Assembly (NCBI GenBank): GCA_944472155.2
Contig: OX235272.1
Coordinates: forward strand, 13,252,354 to 13,316,353
Source: Trichobilharzia szidati
Taxonomy: Eukaryota > Platyhelminthes > Trematoda > Strigeidida > Schistosomatidae
Length of the DNA stretch: 64,000 nt
Reading direction: 5' to 3'
Shown here: in pieces, positions 1 through 11,885 of the stretch
Layout of the letters: each line of letters begins with the position of its first letter
How positions within the stretch are numbered: position 1 is the stretch's first letter
Translations under genes and position numbers: made by a program
Notes under the pieces: generated by a model
Seen by the model: the letters and a program-made list of their open reading frames with translations, nothing else
The model's database searches: none
What the model was told of the DNA's origin: nothing

Positions 1-299
1 TTCTATAAGTTCTAATTAGTGTACATATGTTCATGCCTGTAAAAATGGCTGGTTTCTGTTCCAGAAATAAAAATTTAATATTATTATTAAAATTTTTAAA
101 ACATGCCTACTCCATCTGTGCATTATTATCATATTTATGATGCCTGTCAACTGGAGTCCCTCATGTGCATAAAGTGAGAATATATTATTATGAGACGCAT
201 TTTATTGTTTTATGAGGGAATTGACTTCAAGCTTTATTTATTTTCCCAAGTATCTGTAATCCATCCAACGCATACTTGGGTTTTTTTGTTAATGCGAAG
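1..299. other. AT-rich non-coding DNA
   Basis: No gene is visible. The stretch at about 125-190 resembles part of the repeat at 300-575: both contain the string CCCTCATGT after a GATG-CTGT-AACTGG block, so this may be a short tandem unit of that family. Confidence 0.4.
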
Positions 300-575
300 T
301 CAATATCTCTATATTTCTTGATGTGTTCCATTGAGTCACTAGTTGTCAGATTCTTCCCACAAACTAAAGATAAAATGACAGCAACCATGTTATTTAACCG
401 TAAATCATGTAATTTAAATAATACTTATCCATGCCTGTACAACTTGTGTGTCCTACATTTGTAGGAATAAATATGTACCTTATTATATTATTATTACTAA
501 CCGGACTTACTAATCGTATGTGTAGTTTATCGAGTTGATGATGTCTGTAAACTGGCGTCCCTCATGTACAAAAAT
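300..575 (+). repeat. Unclassified dispersed repeat R1, copy 1
   Basis: This stretch reappears as its reverse complement at 62478-62735. Shared landmarks in order are TTCTTGATGTG-TCCATTGA, a TAAATCATG-like block, ATCCATGCCTGTAC, TCCTACAT-TGTAGGA and GGCGTCCCTCATGTA. No coding potential was seen. It could be the untranslated part of a retroelement, but nothing visible settles this. Confidence 0.6.
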
Positions 576-810
576 AAGAATATATATTTTTTATTAAATA
601 GGAGCTGAAAATTATGATCAGATGCGTCGAAGAAATTTGAAATGAGACCTTCAGCAGATTGCCATTATTTCTTAAACACCCTGGATATGTTGGCGCTGTA
701 CAAGTACTGATAGGAATCCGTTTATCGGCATAAAGATAATATTCTGCAACCATTATTAAAGATACTTCACAGGATGAAGCTAGCATTTTTTATAATAATA
801 ATACAATAGC

Positions 811-1145
811 AATTTGCATTTCATATAAACGGATAAGTTTACAGGAAATGCATACCAGTTTTACAAGCACGATCAGAAATGTTATAAATTACAATCGTGA
901 AGTATCACAAATTATCACTTTTTCAAAAACCTAAATGACTGGATTTTAGTGCAAAAAATCAGAGCAGGCTCGTATAAATGTTAAATTGTAAGCCCCTCAC
1001 TAAGGTCACCATCAGGGTTGAAATCCAACCCAAACTTCCTTCCGTTTCTGGCTGATAGTTATGGTCAGCCAATGAACAGCGTATATTTGTGTAAGCGCTG
1101 TGTGGTTAAAAGCTGTTTCAGAAAGAGGAAAACGTCCTGTGAAGC
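811..1145 (+). repeat. Left arm of a 6.3 kb inverted-repeat unit
   Basis: The sequence from about 811 to 1145 matches the reverse complement of 6778-7111 almost base for base over its central 300 bp. Landmarks are TATAAACGGATAAGTTTACA, then GATCAGAAATGTTATAAATT, then AATGAACAGCGTATATTTGT. Similarity fades gradually at the inner end, near the GTCCTG shared by both arms. I found no convincing target-site duplication outside the arms. It may be the terminus of a large transposable element or one side of a segmental inverted duplication. Confidence 0.75.
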
Positions 1146-1217
1146 AATTTATAGGATTTAGGGTCAGCGAGATTTTCGTATCCTTTTGGATTGCTATAGT
1201 ATGTCCCTAAAATATTT

Positions 1218-1909
1218 AAACTCCTTGTCATCATGCTGATGCCGAGGAAAAACTTGACCGTTTGGTTAGAGGTCCTCTTCTGTATAATCAGCTGACTACA
1301 TATCTATTGTCAGAAGATCTACGGACTAATGGTTATCCTCGTGAATTGACAGAAAATAATACAATTGTTCGGGGAAAGGCGGCTTTATTTATACCACAAA
1401 ACAAACAGCAGTTGTATGGTACTTGTAAATCTAATGAACGAGTTTGTTGCCGATGTGGTGCACGATTTCTAGTTGATGAATTTGGACACTCTCTAACTAA
1501 AGGTGAATGTATCTATCATTGGGGTAAAGCTGTTAAGCAGAAAAGTTTTGGACGAGGAATAGATCTTCACTATTTATGTTGTAATGGTGATATAGGTTAA
1601 CCATGTTGTCAGATCTGTCCAAAAGGTCATGTACATGATGCTAACAAATGGTTGGATAATGAAGGCTTTGTTGTTACATTGCCGCCTCTTCCTAAATCAC
1701 CTGTATGTGAAGATGATGAAGATGCCTGTAATAACGTATATGCTTTAGACTGTGAGATGGTTTACACAACTGGCGACTGTGAATTAGCAAGAATTACTAT
1801 TTTCGATCCAGAACTTCAAACTGTATTAGATGAAATTGTATGCCCTGATAATCCTGTAACTGATTGTAATTCACGAATTTCTGGATTAAGAGAAGATATC
1901 ATCCGATAA
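1218..1909 (+). pseudogene. REXO1: REXO1-like RNA exonuclease fragment, broken
   Basis: One reading frame runs from about 1218 and matches the C-terminal half of metazoan REXO1, a DEDDh 3'-5' RNA exonuclease. In order it shows LVRGPLLYNQL, NGYPRE, the cysteine-rich CCRCGARF, then CIYHWGK and CC, and the start of the exonuclease fold, VYALDCEMVYTTGDCELAR, which carries the first catalytic Asp-x-Glu. It continues to PDNPVTDCNSRISG and stops. A TAA at 1598-1600 interrupts the frame, and a second TAA at 1907-1909 ends it inside the exonuclease fold, so the later catalytic Asp, His and Asp are missing. No intron is needed over about 690 bp, which suggests a retrocopy or one captured exon. There is no credible start codon or upstream exon. 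It lies inside the 811-7111 inverted-repeat unit. Product identity is firm; loss of function is very likely. Confidence 0.85.
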
Positions 1910-2789
1910 ACCAAATGCATGTCAATACGGTGGAAGAGGAGAAGAAAGACAGCAGAACAGAAAGGAGCACAATGAGCCCTCAAGTAGCGATATGTGGACA
2001 TATCCATTCATATATATTCACTTGGTATACTGGTAGTATTATACTTACTCCTGTCTATCTAGGAATACACCAACTGTACTGGTACGGATTAGTTGTTATT
2101 TGAACTAAATAAATTTAGTTTATGATGAATTTACATGGTCGTTATTCTTTCCGACCTTAGAAATCATGAAATGTATTAACAGACTGATCAGTTCCGTTAT
2201 GATTACTTCTGTACCACATGCGTGAGCTGATGTTTACACCCTGCATAGAAACGTTAAGCGTAATTTCCTAATAATATTAGCATTTACAAGGGAGTTATGT
2301 TGTAACTTAAATGGTAGGCAGACTAAGTGCATCTGTGTGTGGTGAAAAGTTAGAGGATCCAGGTGGAGGAAAGCACTGTCATACCTGAGCAGTTTGGAGA
2401 CGGAGGACATGGATGCTGAGAGTGAGTTCGTGTTATTCATATTGGTTGATGGTCTATTCGAAGTAAATAATAATTTATTCAAGAAGTTGGCCATCATATA
2501 AGTCTTAGAATTCTGTATAGCGACCAAGTTGTTATGATTTGTAAGATTACGACTGATTACAGGAGTAAATTTACTTATTAAACTAGAGGAGCCCGAAATA
2601 GTTTGGTCAGTTTGTAGTAGAAAGAAAGGTCTAGCTAAAGCCATTTCTTCCATAGTCGTTCAATCTTCAGTCTGCTGCAACGCTTGGTATAGGCAAGACC
2701 GCATTCTGAGCCAAGAGCTCAAAACTGTCGTTGCGTCCCCTCTAATTTCACTTGTCATTTAGTCAGATTTCGATAATAAAAAGCGGGCA
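1910..2789. other. No recognised gene
   Basis: Short open frames occur here, the longest on the minus strand at about 2234-2653. Their composition is Ser/Asn/Leu-rich and I recognise no motif in them. The stretch separates the REXO1-like fragment from LINE debris. Confidence 0.4.
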
Positions 2790-3960
2790 TTATACTACAA
2801 GAGGGTTGATACATGCTTTGCATGGTAAAACCCTTTCAAGGCAACAAAAGAAATTGTGGGTGACACAGTCCTGAGGCCTACATGATTTTGTCAGTTTAGT
2901 CAGAAAAGTTAATTTACTAGCGTCTAATGTAGAGATCTGCAATTTGGTTAAGTTTGAACTGCTTTTGCCCATTTACCTCAAAATGTAAGCCAGAAATACT
3001 GTCGTCAGTGTAAATCCAGCCACACTTGTCGATTTTAAACTCCAGACAGGATTTAGCATACCAAAATACGAGACTACTAAATTCGAGACGAGTATTACTT
3101 ATCAAGTCAACTAATGACTGTAGCAGGAGTAAGCAACCTTATGATCGGCAGCATATAGAAGTGATCTACCTTAGGTAAAGCAGTTATAATTCTGTTTCTG
3201 TAGCCTATATGTAGAAGTGGTCCTATGACACAACCTGTACAGCCCTTTTTGTCATATGCCTAGGGTGGGACATCACAAATTCAACTTAATTTATTTGGAT
3301 TGTATCGCTTAGAAGTGGCATTAACCAGCCAAGTAGTGGGTAACAAATTCCACAGCGGTGCAGCTTCTCGAGGAAAATACTGTGAGATACCATGTCAAGC
3401 GCCCCTGATATATCAGAGTGGATACAATGACTAGTTTACGTGCTTCACAATGACTAGTGACGCGGCTGAAAGAGTCTAAGCCTCAAGTAACGCATGACCT
3501 ATTTTTGGGAAACTCGTGTTGAGACTTTGTAACTAGACATTCTCTTCGTAGACAATCTGATAACTGATCTTTAATAACTTTCTCCATGATTCGCGAGATA
3601 ACCGGAATCACAATTTTAGGTTTGTAATTGTCGATGTTCGATTTATCACCAGATTTTTTGTGTGTAATTATAAAGATAGTCTTCCACTCAGTGGTGTGAG
3701 CGCCACTGTTCACAGATATACAGAATAGCTTGAGAGGTAGAAGGGGAACATCACAGTCGCTGCTTTAGAGGATTGTTTAAGGGAAACCATCCGGCCGTAT
3801 GGCAGTAGAAGGTCCAAGGCTTTTAACTGCTACTTCTGAGAGAAAAGCGGGTGAGTGGTGCAGCTTTTTAGGAATATGTGTTTCCAAACTAAAATTCGCA
3901 AACCGCTGACTGAAAGGCTCGCAGATCGTGGCAAAGTTACTGTGCATTACTTAGTCATGA
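2790..3960 (-). pseudogene. Decayed LINE reverse-transcriptase fragment
   Basis: Read on the minus strand from about 3960, broken frames follow the order of a non-LTR reverse transcriptase. A block ending in a PDG-P-like motif is followed by EWKTIFIITHKKSGDKSNI, then NYKP, then VISRIMEKVIKDQL, then QHEFPKNRSC. These correspond to RT motifs 1 and 2 (usual forms WK-A-I-P-HKKG, NYRPI and QHGF). Further on, a weaker block with FKIDKCGWIYTDD lies near 3050. The catalytic YADD box is not found. Stops and shifts are frequent. I cannot place the clade; the CR1/jockey group is the best guess. Confidence 0.65.
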
Positions 3961-4405
3961 TCCAATATCCAATATCATGACTACGAGCCAGTATAAACCA
4001 GTGATTTCTTTGAGCTCGCTTCTTGATTGTAAGGTAGAGGTTCCAGATCTTCGGTGAACTTATGCGCAGTAAGTCCCGCCACTCGACTGCTTCAGCTCTG
4101 GTAGACTCCAAGAGGAGTGGTGCGAGGATTGGTCAAGATGTGGTTTGTAGTGTGCAGTATGCTAGGACTGAGTTGCTGCCGTGAATGGCGTTTGACCTAA
4201 CACGCGTTGGTCATTCGGTGTAGTCATAAAAGCAGAAAAGTAATAATAATTATAATAGGTTGTAGTGTGGATGATATAGGTTGAGATAAGTGAAATAATA
4301 AAGGTGACCTAAGGAAAAGAGAGTAGTCGGTACAGTGAGAGGAGACAAAACGGGTCATGGGGATTTAGCTTGTATGCTTATCCATTGACAGTGTGGTTTC
4401 AAATT

Positions 4406-4645
4406 TTAAGAGGATAAGCTATTGAGACACAAACCATGCATTTCTGCATGATTCTTCAGCTTCCGCTTAAAAGTCTCCACAGATGGCGCTGTAGTCACGG
4501 CCGCCGGTAAAGCGTTCCAGATACGGCAAACTCGAAGCGAAAAGAAATGTGAACGCACTCGAGTCTTTGGTCTCTGGTGTGCTATCCTTAGCGGGTTACC
4601 TCGTGGAAGCCTATAATCACTTAATGGGAGGATGCCATGTACCAT
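4406..4645 (-). pseudogene. C-terminal tail of a LINE reverse transcriptase
   Basis: The minus-strand frame reads RVRSHFFSLRVCRIWNALP followed by AVTTAPSVETFKRKL. This is the common C-terminal signature of CR1/jockey-group LINE proteins (F-S-RV---WN-LP---V-A-S---FK--L). In minus-strand order it precedes the RT block at 2790-3960, so it is a separate fragment or a rearranged copy. The frame ends in a stop after about 79 codons. Confidence 0.7.
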
Positions 4646-4879
4646 GTGCCGTGCTAGTGATGAGGAACTGCTGAAAAATTATTGTGGATCCTGGGGGCAG
4701 GGGTAATGGTGATTGGGAGTAGCCTATGGGTTATGAGGCACAGGATCGTGAGATCTGTACGTTAACCTGCTATCCAGTGTACCACTAGACTCCCTTCTGT
4801 CATTTTTACAAGCAGTAAATATGATGGGGAATTGTTTCGGCTGCAAAGCTAATACTGATAATTTACATTCTCACACAAA

Positions 4880-5105
4880 CGGTTGAATCTATATGACAGG
4901 CAGGGGGATTTTACAGATGTGATCAAAAATGATATAAATCTAAATCGCAGAATGTCGGTATATTAGTGCTGTTTCGATAAACTATGTGGTTAAAATGTAA
5001 AATAAGCTATCATAACAGGTCTGTAAAAATTTTAAATTGAAAGGCCGTCACTTAGGTTGTCATCAAAGTCGGACGGAAAGTCCAAACAGCGTTTCGATTC
5101 CAACG
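4880..5105 (+). repeat. Diverged third copy of the inverted-repeat arm
   Basis: This stretch resembles the left arm at about 850-1050 in the same orientation but is much more diverged. Shared stretches include the block ending in AAAATGATATAAAT versus GAAATGTTATAAAT, and GCCGTCACTTAGGTTGTCATC versus GCCCCTCACTAAGGTCACCATC. It lies inside the 811-7111 unit. Confidence 0.5.
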
Positions 5106-6000
5106 GGTGATCTTACTCAGCCGACAAGCAACTAGGATTCAGTTAAGTGCTACATACACGGTTGGTCCTAAGCTACTACAGGGGTAAAATATCGTCTTCA
5201 GAAACGGAAAACACACTTGAAGAAAAAAGCAAGGGTATCATATCAACAAAAATTCAAATAAAGAAGATATACAAAAGAGAACTATACAATTCTTAGAATG
5301 ATAATTTACATTTAAAATATGTAATGCCAACAATGATGGTCTTACTATCGAAATGAAAACAGCTGTCCCCAAACAAGGTGCCAATTTTTTGAAACCGAAC
5401 TTTAGGCTAGCAGAGAATGCGAATGCATTCTTGACAGCTCGAGAATTAAATATGGGTTTAGATACTTAACATAACAATAAAAAACAGTAATGAATAAATA
5501 CATCTAAATTTAAAAACAATATTTTGCTGTTAACATCTACAAACCTGCTCAGCTTCTTATCAAGATGCTATCCCATGGGCCCCACAGAAATTCGTGGGAC
5601 ATCTTAGTGGTCAACATTTTCTACGGGTTCTACACTTTCCGACCTCTGAAGGTACTTCTCACTGAAACATCAATTACAAACTTGGCTATAATTTTTATCT
5701 AGGTACTATTATACTCAATTTTATCTTACCTACCTAGGTCTTTAATTAGGCTACAACTTACTATTTCCAATCGTATTACTCGCTCGCTTAAAGTCTGGTT
5801 GCTCTGAAAGGAAAAACATTACAACGATACCAATGTTTGGGCAAAGCTATATTTTCGTCTTAAACTTCATGGTTTCCATGGTAAGACCATTATGGTTAGC
5901 ATTATACACTGCGAACGTAAGCCACCACTCCAAGGAACATGGCTAATTCTGGTACATATCTGGTAAATGTGCTTTCAATAATGTATTATCCCTCATTGTA
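5106..6000. other. No recognised gene
   Basis: AT-rich sequence with short unrelated open frames. I see no motif, RNA gene or repeat that I can name between the third arm copy and the Merlin-derived element. Confidence 0.35.
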
Positions 6001-6767
6001 TTTTGTACGGCGAAGTTCAACAATAGAGTCACAGGGGTGCGAACTCTCCAGTGACCTTGAACGCATGCTAGTCGCTAGCTAACGGCACCTGTCGTTATCA
6101 TAACTAAAATATCAACGCTATTGACTAAATTAGACGCAAATTTCAGCTAGATCACGTATTTAAGTACTGTTTTGACAATGTGTCAATAGCTCGTTAGGGT
6201 TAGGACTAGGGTTAAGGTAAGTATTGGGTTAGGTTAAGACCAGGGTCGTAATTAGGGTTAGGGTTGGGTTTACGGATAGGATAAAGTTTGTAATTAGGGT
6301 TAGTGTTTAGTTTAGGGTTAGGGTCAGGATTAAGGTTAGCGTTACGATTAGGGATAGGTTAAGATTTGATATCATGTATTTTTATTTGTTTTGTTATCCA
6401 CATTTTCCTGGTAAGTGGTCGTCTACCCTCTTACTGCATACCGTAGTAATTCAACCGAGGGCTTTGGGGAAGACTGTGCATAGGGACAAGAGAGATAAAC
6501 GATTCAAAAACAGCTCAGCTTCAGTCACCTCGGTGAATACATGTATGGAAACCAGTCTAACTTAGCAGCTGATACTCTTCATTATAACTGGGACGTATTT
6601 TTAAGTAATGTCAGAGGAAGATACTCTGTTTAGTGTGTTTCAATTCACTTCCTTGTAAATATACATCACTTTTGTGCAAAATTTCCTCACTTTTACTATT
6701 GGTCGGCCCAAAGTCGCTCGTGCGTTCACATCCCCAGGACTCTATTGTTGAACTTTGCCTTTTGTAC
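6001..6767 (+). mobile_element. Non-autonomous Merlin-derived transposon with 8 bp TSD
   Basis: The element occupies 6009-6759 (751 bp). Its ends are inverted repeats that differ at one position over 22 bp; each contains AAGTTCAACAATAGAGTC or its complement. It is flanked by a perfect 8 bp duplication, TTTTGTAC, at 6001-6008 and 6760-6767. Both ends match the autonomous Merlin at 60447-61795. The left part shares CCAGTGACC and GCATGCTAGTC, then a GCAAATTTC..AGATCACGT block. The right part shares GGTCGGC-CAA, then TGTGCGTTC or its near variant. An 8-9 bp duplication is typical of the Merlin/IS1016 group. The transposase region is decayed or replaced by TTAGGG-like repeats, so movement would have needed a transposase supplied elsewhere. 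Confidence 0.9.
6187..6345 (+). repeat. Degenerate TTAGGG-like interstitial repeat
   Basis: Irregular units of TTAGGG, TTAGGGTTAGGG and variants such as TTAAGG, GTTAGGAC and GTTACGAT fill about 160 bp. TTAGGG is the telomeric unit expected in schistosomes, but the array is imperfect and lies inside a Merlin-derived element, so it is not a chromosome end. Confidence 0.8.
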
Positions 6768-6777
6768 CATATCGCAG

Positions 6778-7111
6778 TTTCCCAGGACGTCCCTCTATTC
6801 CTGAAACAGCTTTTAACCACACAGCGCTTACACAAATATACGCTGTTCATTGGCTGACCATAACTATCAGCCAGAAACGGAAGGAAGTTTGGGTTGGATT
6901 TCAACCCTGATGGTGACCTTAGTGAGGGGCTTACAATTTAACATTTATACGAGCCTGCTCTGATTTTTTGCACTAAAATCCAGTCATTTAGGTTTTTGAA
7001 AAGGTGATAATTTGTGATACTTCACGATTGTAATTTATAACATTTCTGATCGTGCTTGTAAAACTGGTATGCATTTCCTGTAAACTTATCCGTTTATACG
7101 AAATACTAATT
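6778..7111 (-). repeat. Right arm of the 6.3 kb inverted-repeat unit
   Basis: Reverse complement of 811-1145. It begins about 10 bp after the right target duplication of the Merlin-derived element and ends near 7111, where CGAAATACTAATT matches the complement of the left end only loosely. No matching direct repeat was seen outside the two arms. Confidence 0.75.
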
Positions 7112-8500
7112 ATCATTATCAAATGTCTATTTCGCAACGAGTTTGAACAGTTAGGACGTATCAAAATATAACTCTGTCCAGGTAAAAATTATTGTGAACT
7201 AAAAAAGGATAGTTCGGTCACAAATGACTTCGGAGACTCAAGAAAACGGAACATGCTGGCTCATAAGGTATCTCACAAATATGTGTAGGGCCAACAGGAA
7301 TTTGTCTTGGAGAGAAGCTGAACGAAATCGGTAGATGTTGAAGGAAGAAGTGTCATTCGTTATTTGTATCCAAGCAATCACTATTGTTTTTAATATTGGG
7401 ATCTAGACTCGGGTGGATTGCGGTTTCACAGATTGTGGCAATTTGGATTTGTGAGCACCACCATATCTGGGACTTATGAAACCTCAATATCTAGGAGATG
7501 AAATATTCTGAAAAGATTTACTGACATGCTTATTTTCCGAATACTTACTGAGTACATTGTATCTCCCCGTTATTAGACACGATCTTGTGGAACGTATTCA
7601 CCACATTGTGATTGCTTCGTTTACGTGAACTTCTCTTCGGACTACTTTGGGTAGTATCTGTTACCTTTTTTCGTTTTATGCAGATCCGCTTATAGGGATG
7701 CTGGCACCTAAATCAGATTATAGTTGCACTGAATAGCATGTAGGCTGTGCAGTTTGCTGAGTATCACTCTCAACACTAGATGACGATTCTTTCACACTAC
7801 CTGATTTTGTTGCGTTTAAGTCCGAAGACGTGACGAAATTTCTGCTAAGCAGTATTCTGCGTTATTAAGGCGTTTCGTCCTGAGTCATAACGGCAGACTT
7901 AAAAGTGCTGCTTAGCTTCAGGTTATCCTGAAATCTGATAAAATTACTAGCACCAAGGAAGCTACTGAACTTAAATATTATTAGGGAAATTGGACCGGGT
8001 TTACTGCTAACAAAGAAGTTTACATTCACATAGGACGCTAACAACATCACAACACTTCACGACCTTGTTTTTGAGTGTTTTTAGAGGTGTTGATCCTGGT
8101 ATACTGTAAACTTTAGCTTGCCAAGTTGAATCCGCACACTTCATCACCTTGATGACCAAGCAGCCAGTGATTTTTTCCGCCTTAATTAGGTCTTCCGGAA
8201 CAATTTGGGACGTTTTGCCGACAGGCGAGCTAGTGCGTCTAAATGCACAAGCTTTCTCTGAGTTAAATCCCTTAGAGACTTTACTTGCAAAATATAGGAG
8301 AGTTTTCCGCGGTATCTGATGCTGGCTGGGTTATGCTATCAAGTATAGGAGTGAGCATTACATTTGGGCCATTCGGTGAGCCTGAAGTTATTACTGTATT
8401 AGAGGGTGGTAATACACTATTAAGCGAGTTTAAGCTACTTTCTAGAACGTCGTTTCTAAGGACAGGCTTTCTAGAATTTCGGCCCATAATTTCAAATATT
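7112..8500 (-). pseudogene. Possible LINE ORF1-like remnant
   Basis: On the minus strand, frames at 8487-8281, about 8275-8040 and 8050-7865 follow one another with shifts. They contain ITGCLVIKVMKCADS and then SSKPGPISLIIFKFSS, with a tail ending in TQDETP. The order (a conserved IxxCLV-G block, then RPxxIK-like, then a D-TP block) resembles the ORF1 or linker proteins of CR1/jockey LINEs. The match is by eye and weak. Positions 7112-7860 show nothing further. Confidence 0.3.
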
Positions 8501-11500
8501 GTACATCAGAGATAATAAATGAAAGTAAGCAAAAAAAAACTTGCTAAAATGTCACCAATTTCGAGCATCTCGCGTTCAGTAGATTTCGAGCGACCACGTG
8601 AACTGCTACACTGAAGTTGGGGATGCGGATGCTTTCTGATCCAAGAAGTTGCCTATGACAGTCACATAGCCGTTGTTTCAGATTTAACACTCGAAGATCG
8701 TTTACTGGCGGAGCGAACTTCAGTGACTGGCGGCCTCGAAATTTCTAGGATTCTGTTAGAAGTTGGTAGGTCATCCATGATGACTTTTTGAAATGTTGTG
8801 AGCCCTGTGTGCAGTGGCCGTAGAAACATGGAAAAAATAAATCTCTAAAGAGTCGCTAGACAAATTCCTCCTGGTTGACGATTTCACGCATACGCGAAAC
8901 CATGTTCATGGCCGAATCACACCCTAACTCGGTACTGAGGGAGAATTTATAAGGACACTGGCGACCCCGGAGATCGTTTCCCCTTGGAATCACTGACCTG
9001 AAAGTCTCGAAGATATTACTTACTTTTGCAGTGAATATACGCGAGGTAACACTGGCCGAATTCCTGCAACAGGGCACGTATAAATACCAGGATTTGTGAA
9101 CGTGAATCAATTACACCATGTTCATGGGAGCCAGCTTCAACATAGAGAAACTATGTTTCTGTATCGTCTGGCCAAAAAGACACGAGCTAAATGGGAATGC
9201 TTATGGATCGAACGTGTATGGATTTGGGTGTTTCGTCACACATCGTATAAACGAATTGTGTTAAAATAGTCAGGAAAACATATGAAAAATATAAATGGAA
9301 CGAACTCACTAACATAAAGTGAATTTCGTTTGCGTGGACCCAAGTTGAAATGGTGAAGTTCATATACAAGATAACCACTTCAGGAGATTTAAGAAGGTCA
9401 ACGTTTGAAAAAAAGACAGGTGGTACTTAATCGCTATTTTGCATTACCTAGCCATCAGACTGCTTGTCCTGCCTAGATCAAAGACAAATGAAAGCAAAAC
9501 ATTGATCGTACAAAATGTGGGTTGTGTTTGGGGATCACAATCGCAGTACGAAGAGGGTCACTTAGCTAGCTAGGGATCATGCATGAACCGCCAGACGCAA
9601 CACAAAAGCATGGCAAATGGTGTGGATGCTGGACTGTAAACCTTCAGCCTAACAAGACGACTTAAATAGTGAAAGTCGGCATCCCTTGTTGAGTGAAGAA
9701 TACCGTAGTTTAGCAGACTTGAGGAATCATTTACTGCTGCATTTTTCTTTGCGTTTTGTAAGGATAATTTATCCTGACACTTCGGAGTCAGTTCCTAGCA
9801 AATTAGTGGCAGGAAAGTTACAGGCGTATGTGATTACCCTGGCCATACAAGCCAGTGCTATTTCTCACCAAATAGATGTTTGTCGAAATATAAAATATGT
9901 GAAACCGGGAAGTCTAGTCTGGTAACTCATTATCCTGTGAAATTCAACCGGGAAATGGAATCACAGAAAGAACAAAGAGGTATTGATCCTTAATATTCTA
10001 TATTCCTCAGGCACTAAGCGGCTGATGGCATCCTTCGTTCTGAGTGAAAAGATGACTGAGCAAGCATAGGGTTATTTAAGTCTCCTGTTTGCATTTAACG
10101 GTTATGTGAGCTACCCTAGATTTATCCTACACTACAAGCATTCTCCACATTTGTCTTTCATGCTTCCTAGCCGTACGCTGCATAGGGTTAGCCACTTTTG
10201 TGTTCAAGACCAGTGTTCACATAGTCCGGTAATAACCAGCAATATTACTCTCATTTGGAGTAGACATTTTTATTCACGTGTGCGGCCTTCTGTTGGATAA
10301 CCGTAAATCGAGTTTCAGAACTCTGTGTTAAGTGTGCAGCTCGATGTCCTTGAGAAGTCATTTGAACTATCAAATTCCCCATCATTATTTTCCTGTTTCT
10401 TATACAAACTTACCTTATCAGTTTTCCTTCTGTACCTTCTTGGCGACGTGGAAGCAGTGATGGCGTATAATGTATTAGAGCGCTTTGCCTGCGTAACAGT
10501 GGCTACCCTAATTCGAGATCTAAAAATAGTCAAGAAGAAACACCAAAATTCAGCAGCATACGGCTACTTTTTGTGCTGACAGACTATCAGTTCTAATCTT
10601 ATATTTCTGAACAGATGTAATCATTATTATATGAATTTATGCTCTTCTTCAGACTTCGACATGGCAGTTTTGCCATCGCAGTAAGCTTTAAACTTCACTT
10701 AACCTAAAAGCGATGGCTTCACTTCACGTGAATAGTCATACCCATCCATTATGACTACTCACTGATCTTTGTCAGATTTAACATCAAGACATCTTTGTTT
10801 CAAACCAGGACATAATTTGAAAATGCAGGGAAAAGGTTCAGGTGGCAGATTACAGTACGGACAGAATTCCCTTAGCGAAACACTAAACCAGAAGTTGTTG
10901 TTTGCCTATTGACAAACACTCCAAAAAGTAAATGTAAAATAACATCGCAGATGGTTTCTGAGCGGAAGTTACATATTAAGTTGGCTCACAGGAGGATTTC
11001 AAGGAATGCCTGAGGCTTAGTCCTCAAGGAAACTATTGGGAAGCTATTGAGAATCATCACTCTAACTGCTGGTTTTGCTGAAAAAGAAATTCAGCCTCTG
11101 CGTGGCTGTGTACAATTTAGAAAATTAGGAGGGGATGAAAAATGAGGTAATAAAAAAGGATTTCACGAGGCCGTTGGTAACACTACTCACTCAGATTCAC
11201 CCAGACACGGCTTAGTGTGCGTTGCCAAAACACGAACCAAAGTAGTTTTTGCTCGATAAACTCTGAGAAAAAGTTGTATATCCGGCAACTGGCACTATTT
11301 GTTATTTTCCCAGAAATTCTACCAAAATTATTTTAAAATTGGTAAGCCAAGTCAGACGTGGTGTTTCCTTCCTGCCAGAGAAACTCTAATCCTTATGCTC
11401 CCCCACTTAGGAACTTTCACTAGTGCCTCACATGAAAAGTAGAGTGACGAAATTAACTAGTAACCATGAGTAATATAACAGAATTCCAAATGACAAAAGC

Positions 11501-11885
11501 ATTTATTGAGTGCCCCCAAATTAAAGAGCTCACTAATCCATATAATGCTGAATGTTGATAAAAATGTTAGTTGTTGATTTTATTGACTTATTTGGCTACA
11601 CAGATTTAGCCAAGGTGTTCCATAGTCAGTAAACTAATGCGTCTACACACTAAGATTTGTTGCAATAAGGATAACAAATCTTCTGTAATCTGTGTTTATT
11701 ATTGTGTCTAACTGAATACTATACGTGGTTGTTCATACCCACTTCCAGAGCCTCAGGACATCTTGTCAAGTTAGGTAGTTTTGTGGTGAGAGCTGGCTGC
11801 TAGCTAAAGTTGGTAGGCAGTAATTGACGTCAATGTCCCCAATATTGGCGTTGAAAAAATGAGAACAAAGGCTTTGCGTAGGCGG
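8501..11885. other. Long unannotated stretch
   Basis: Several frames of 60-85 codons occur (for example 8856-9110 minus, 9686-9925 plus, 10325-10579 plus). None shows a motif I can name, and opposite-strand frames overlap, which suggests chance. No splice-linked set of frames with family similarity was found. This may be ordinary intergenic sequence 5' of EPC. Confidence 0.35.

Noticed and set aside
2234..2653. Minus-strand frame of 139 codons
   Set aside because: No motif, a low-complexity Ser/Asn/Leu composition, and no supporting splice or promoter context. Chance cannot be excluded.
6187..6345. Telomere
   Set aside because: The TTAGGG-like repeats are degenerate, only about 160 bp long, and enclosed by a transposon with target duplications on both sides.
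8281..8515. Overlapping frames on both strands as a host gene
   Set aside because: The plus-strand frame has no family similarity. The minus strand fits a decayed LINE ORF1 slightly better, and that is kept at low confidence.
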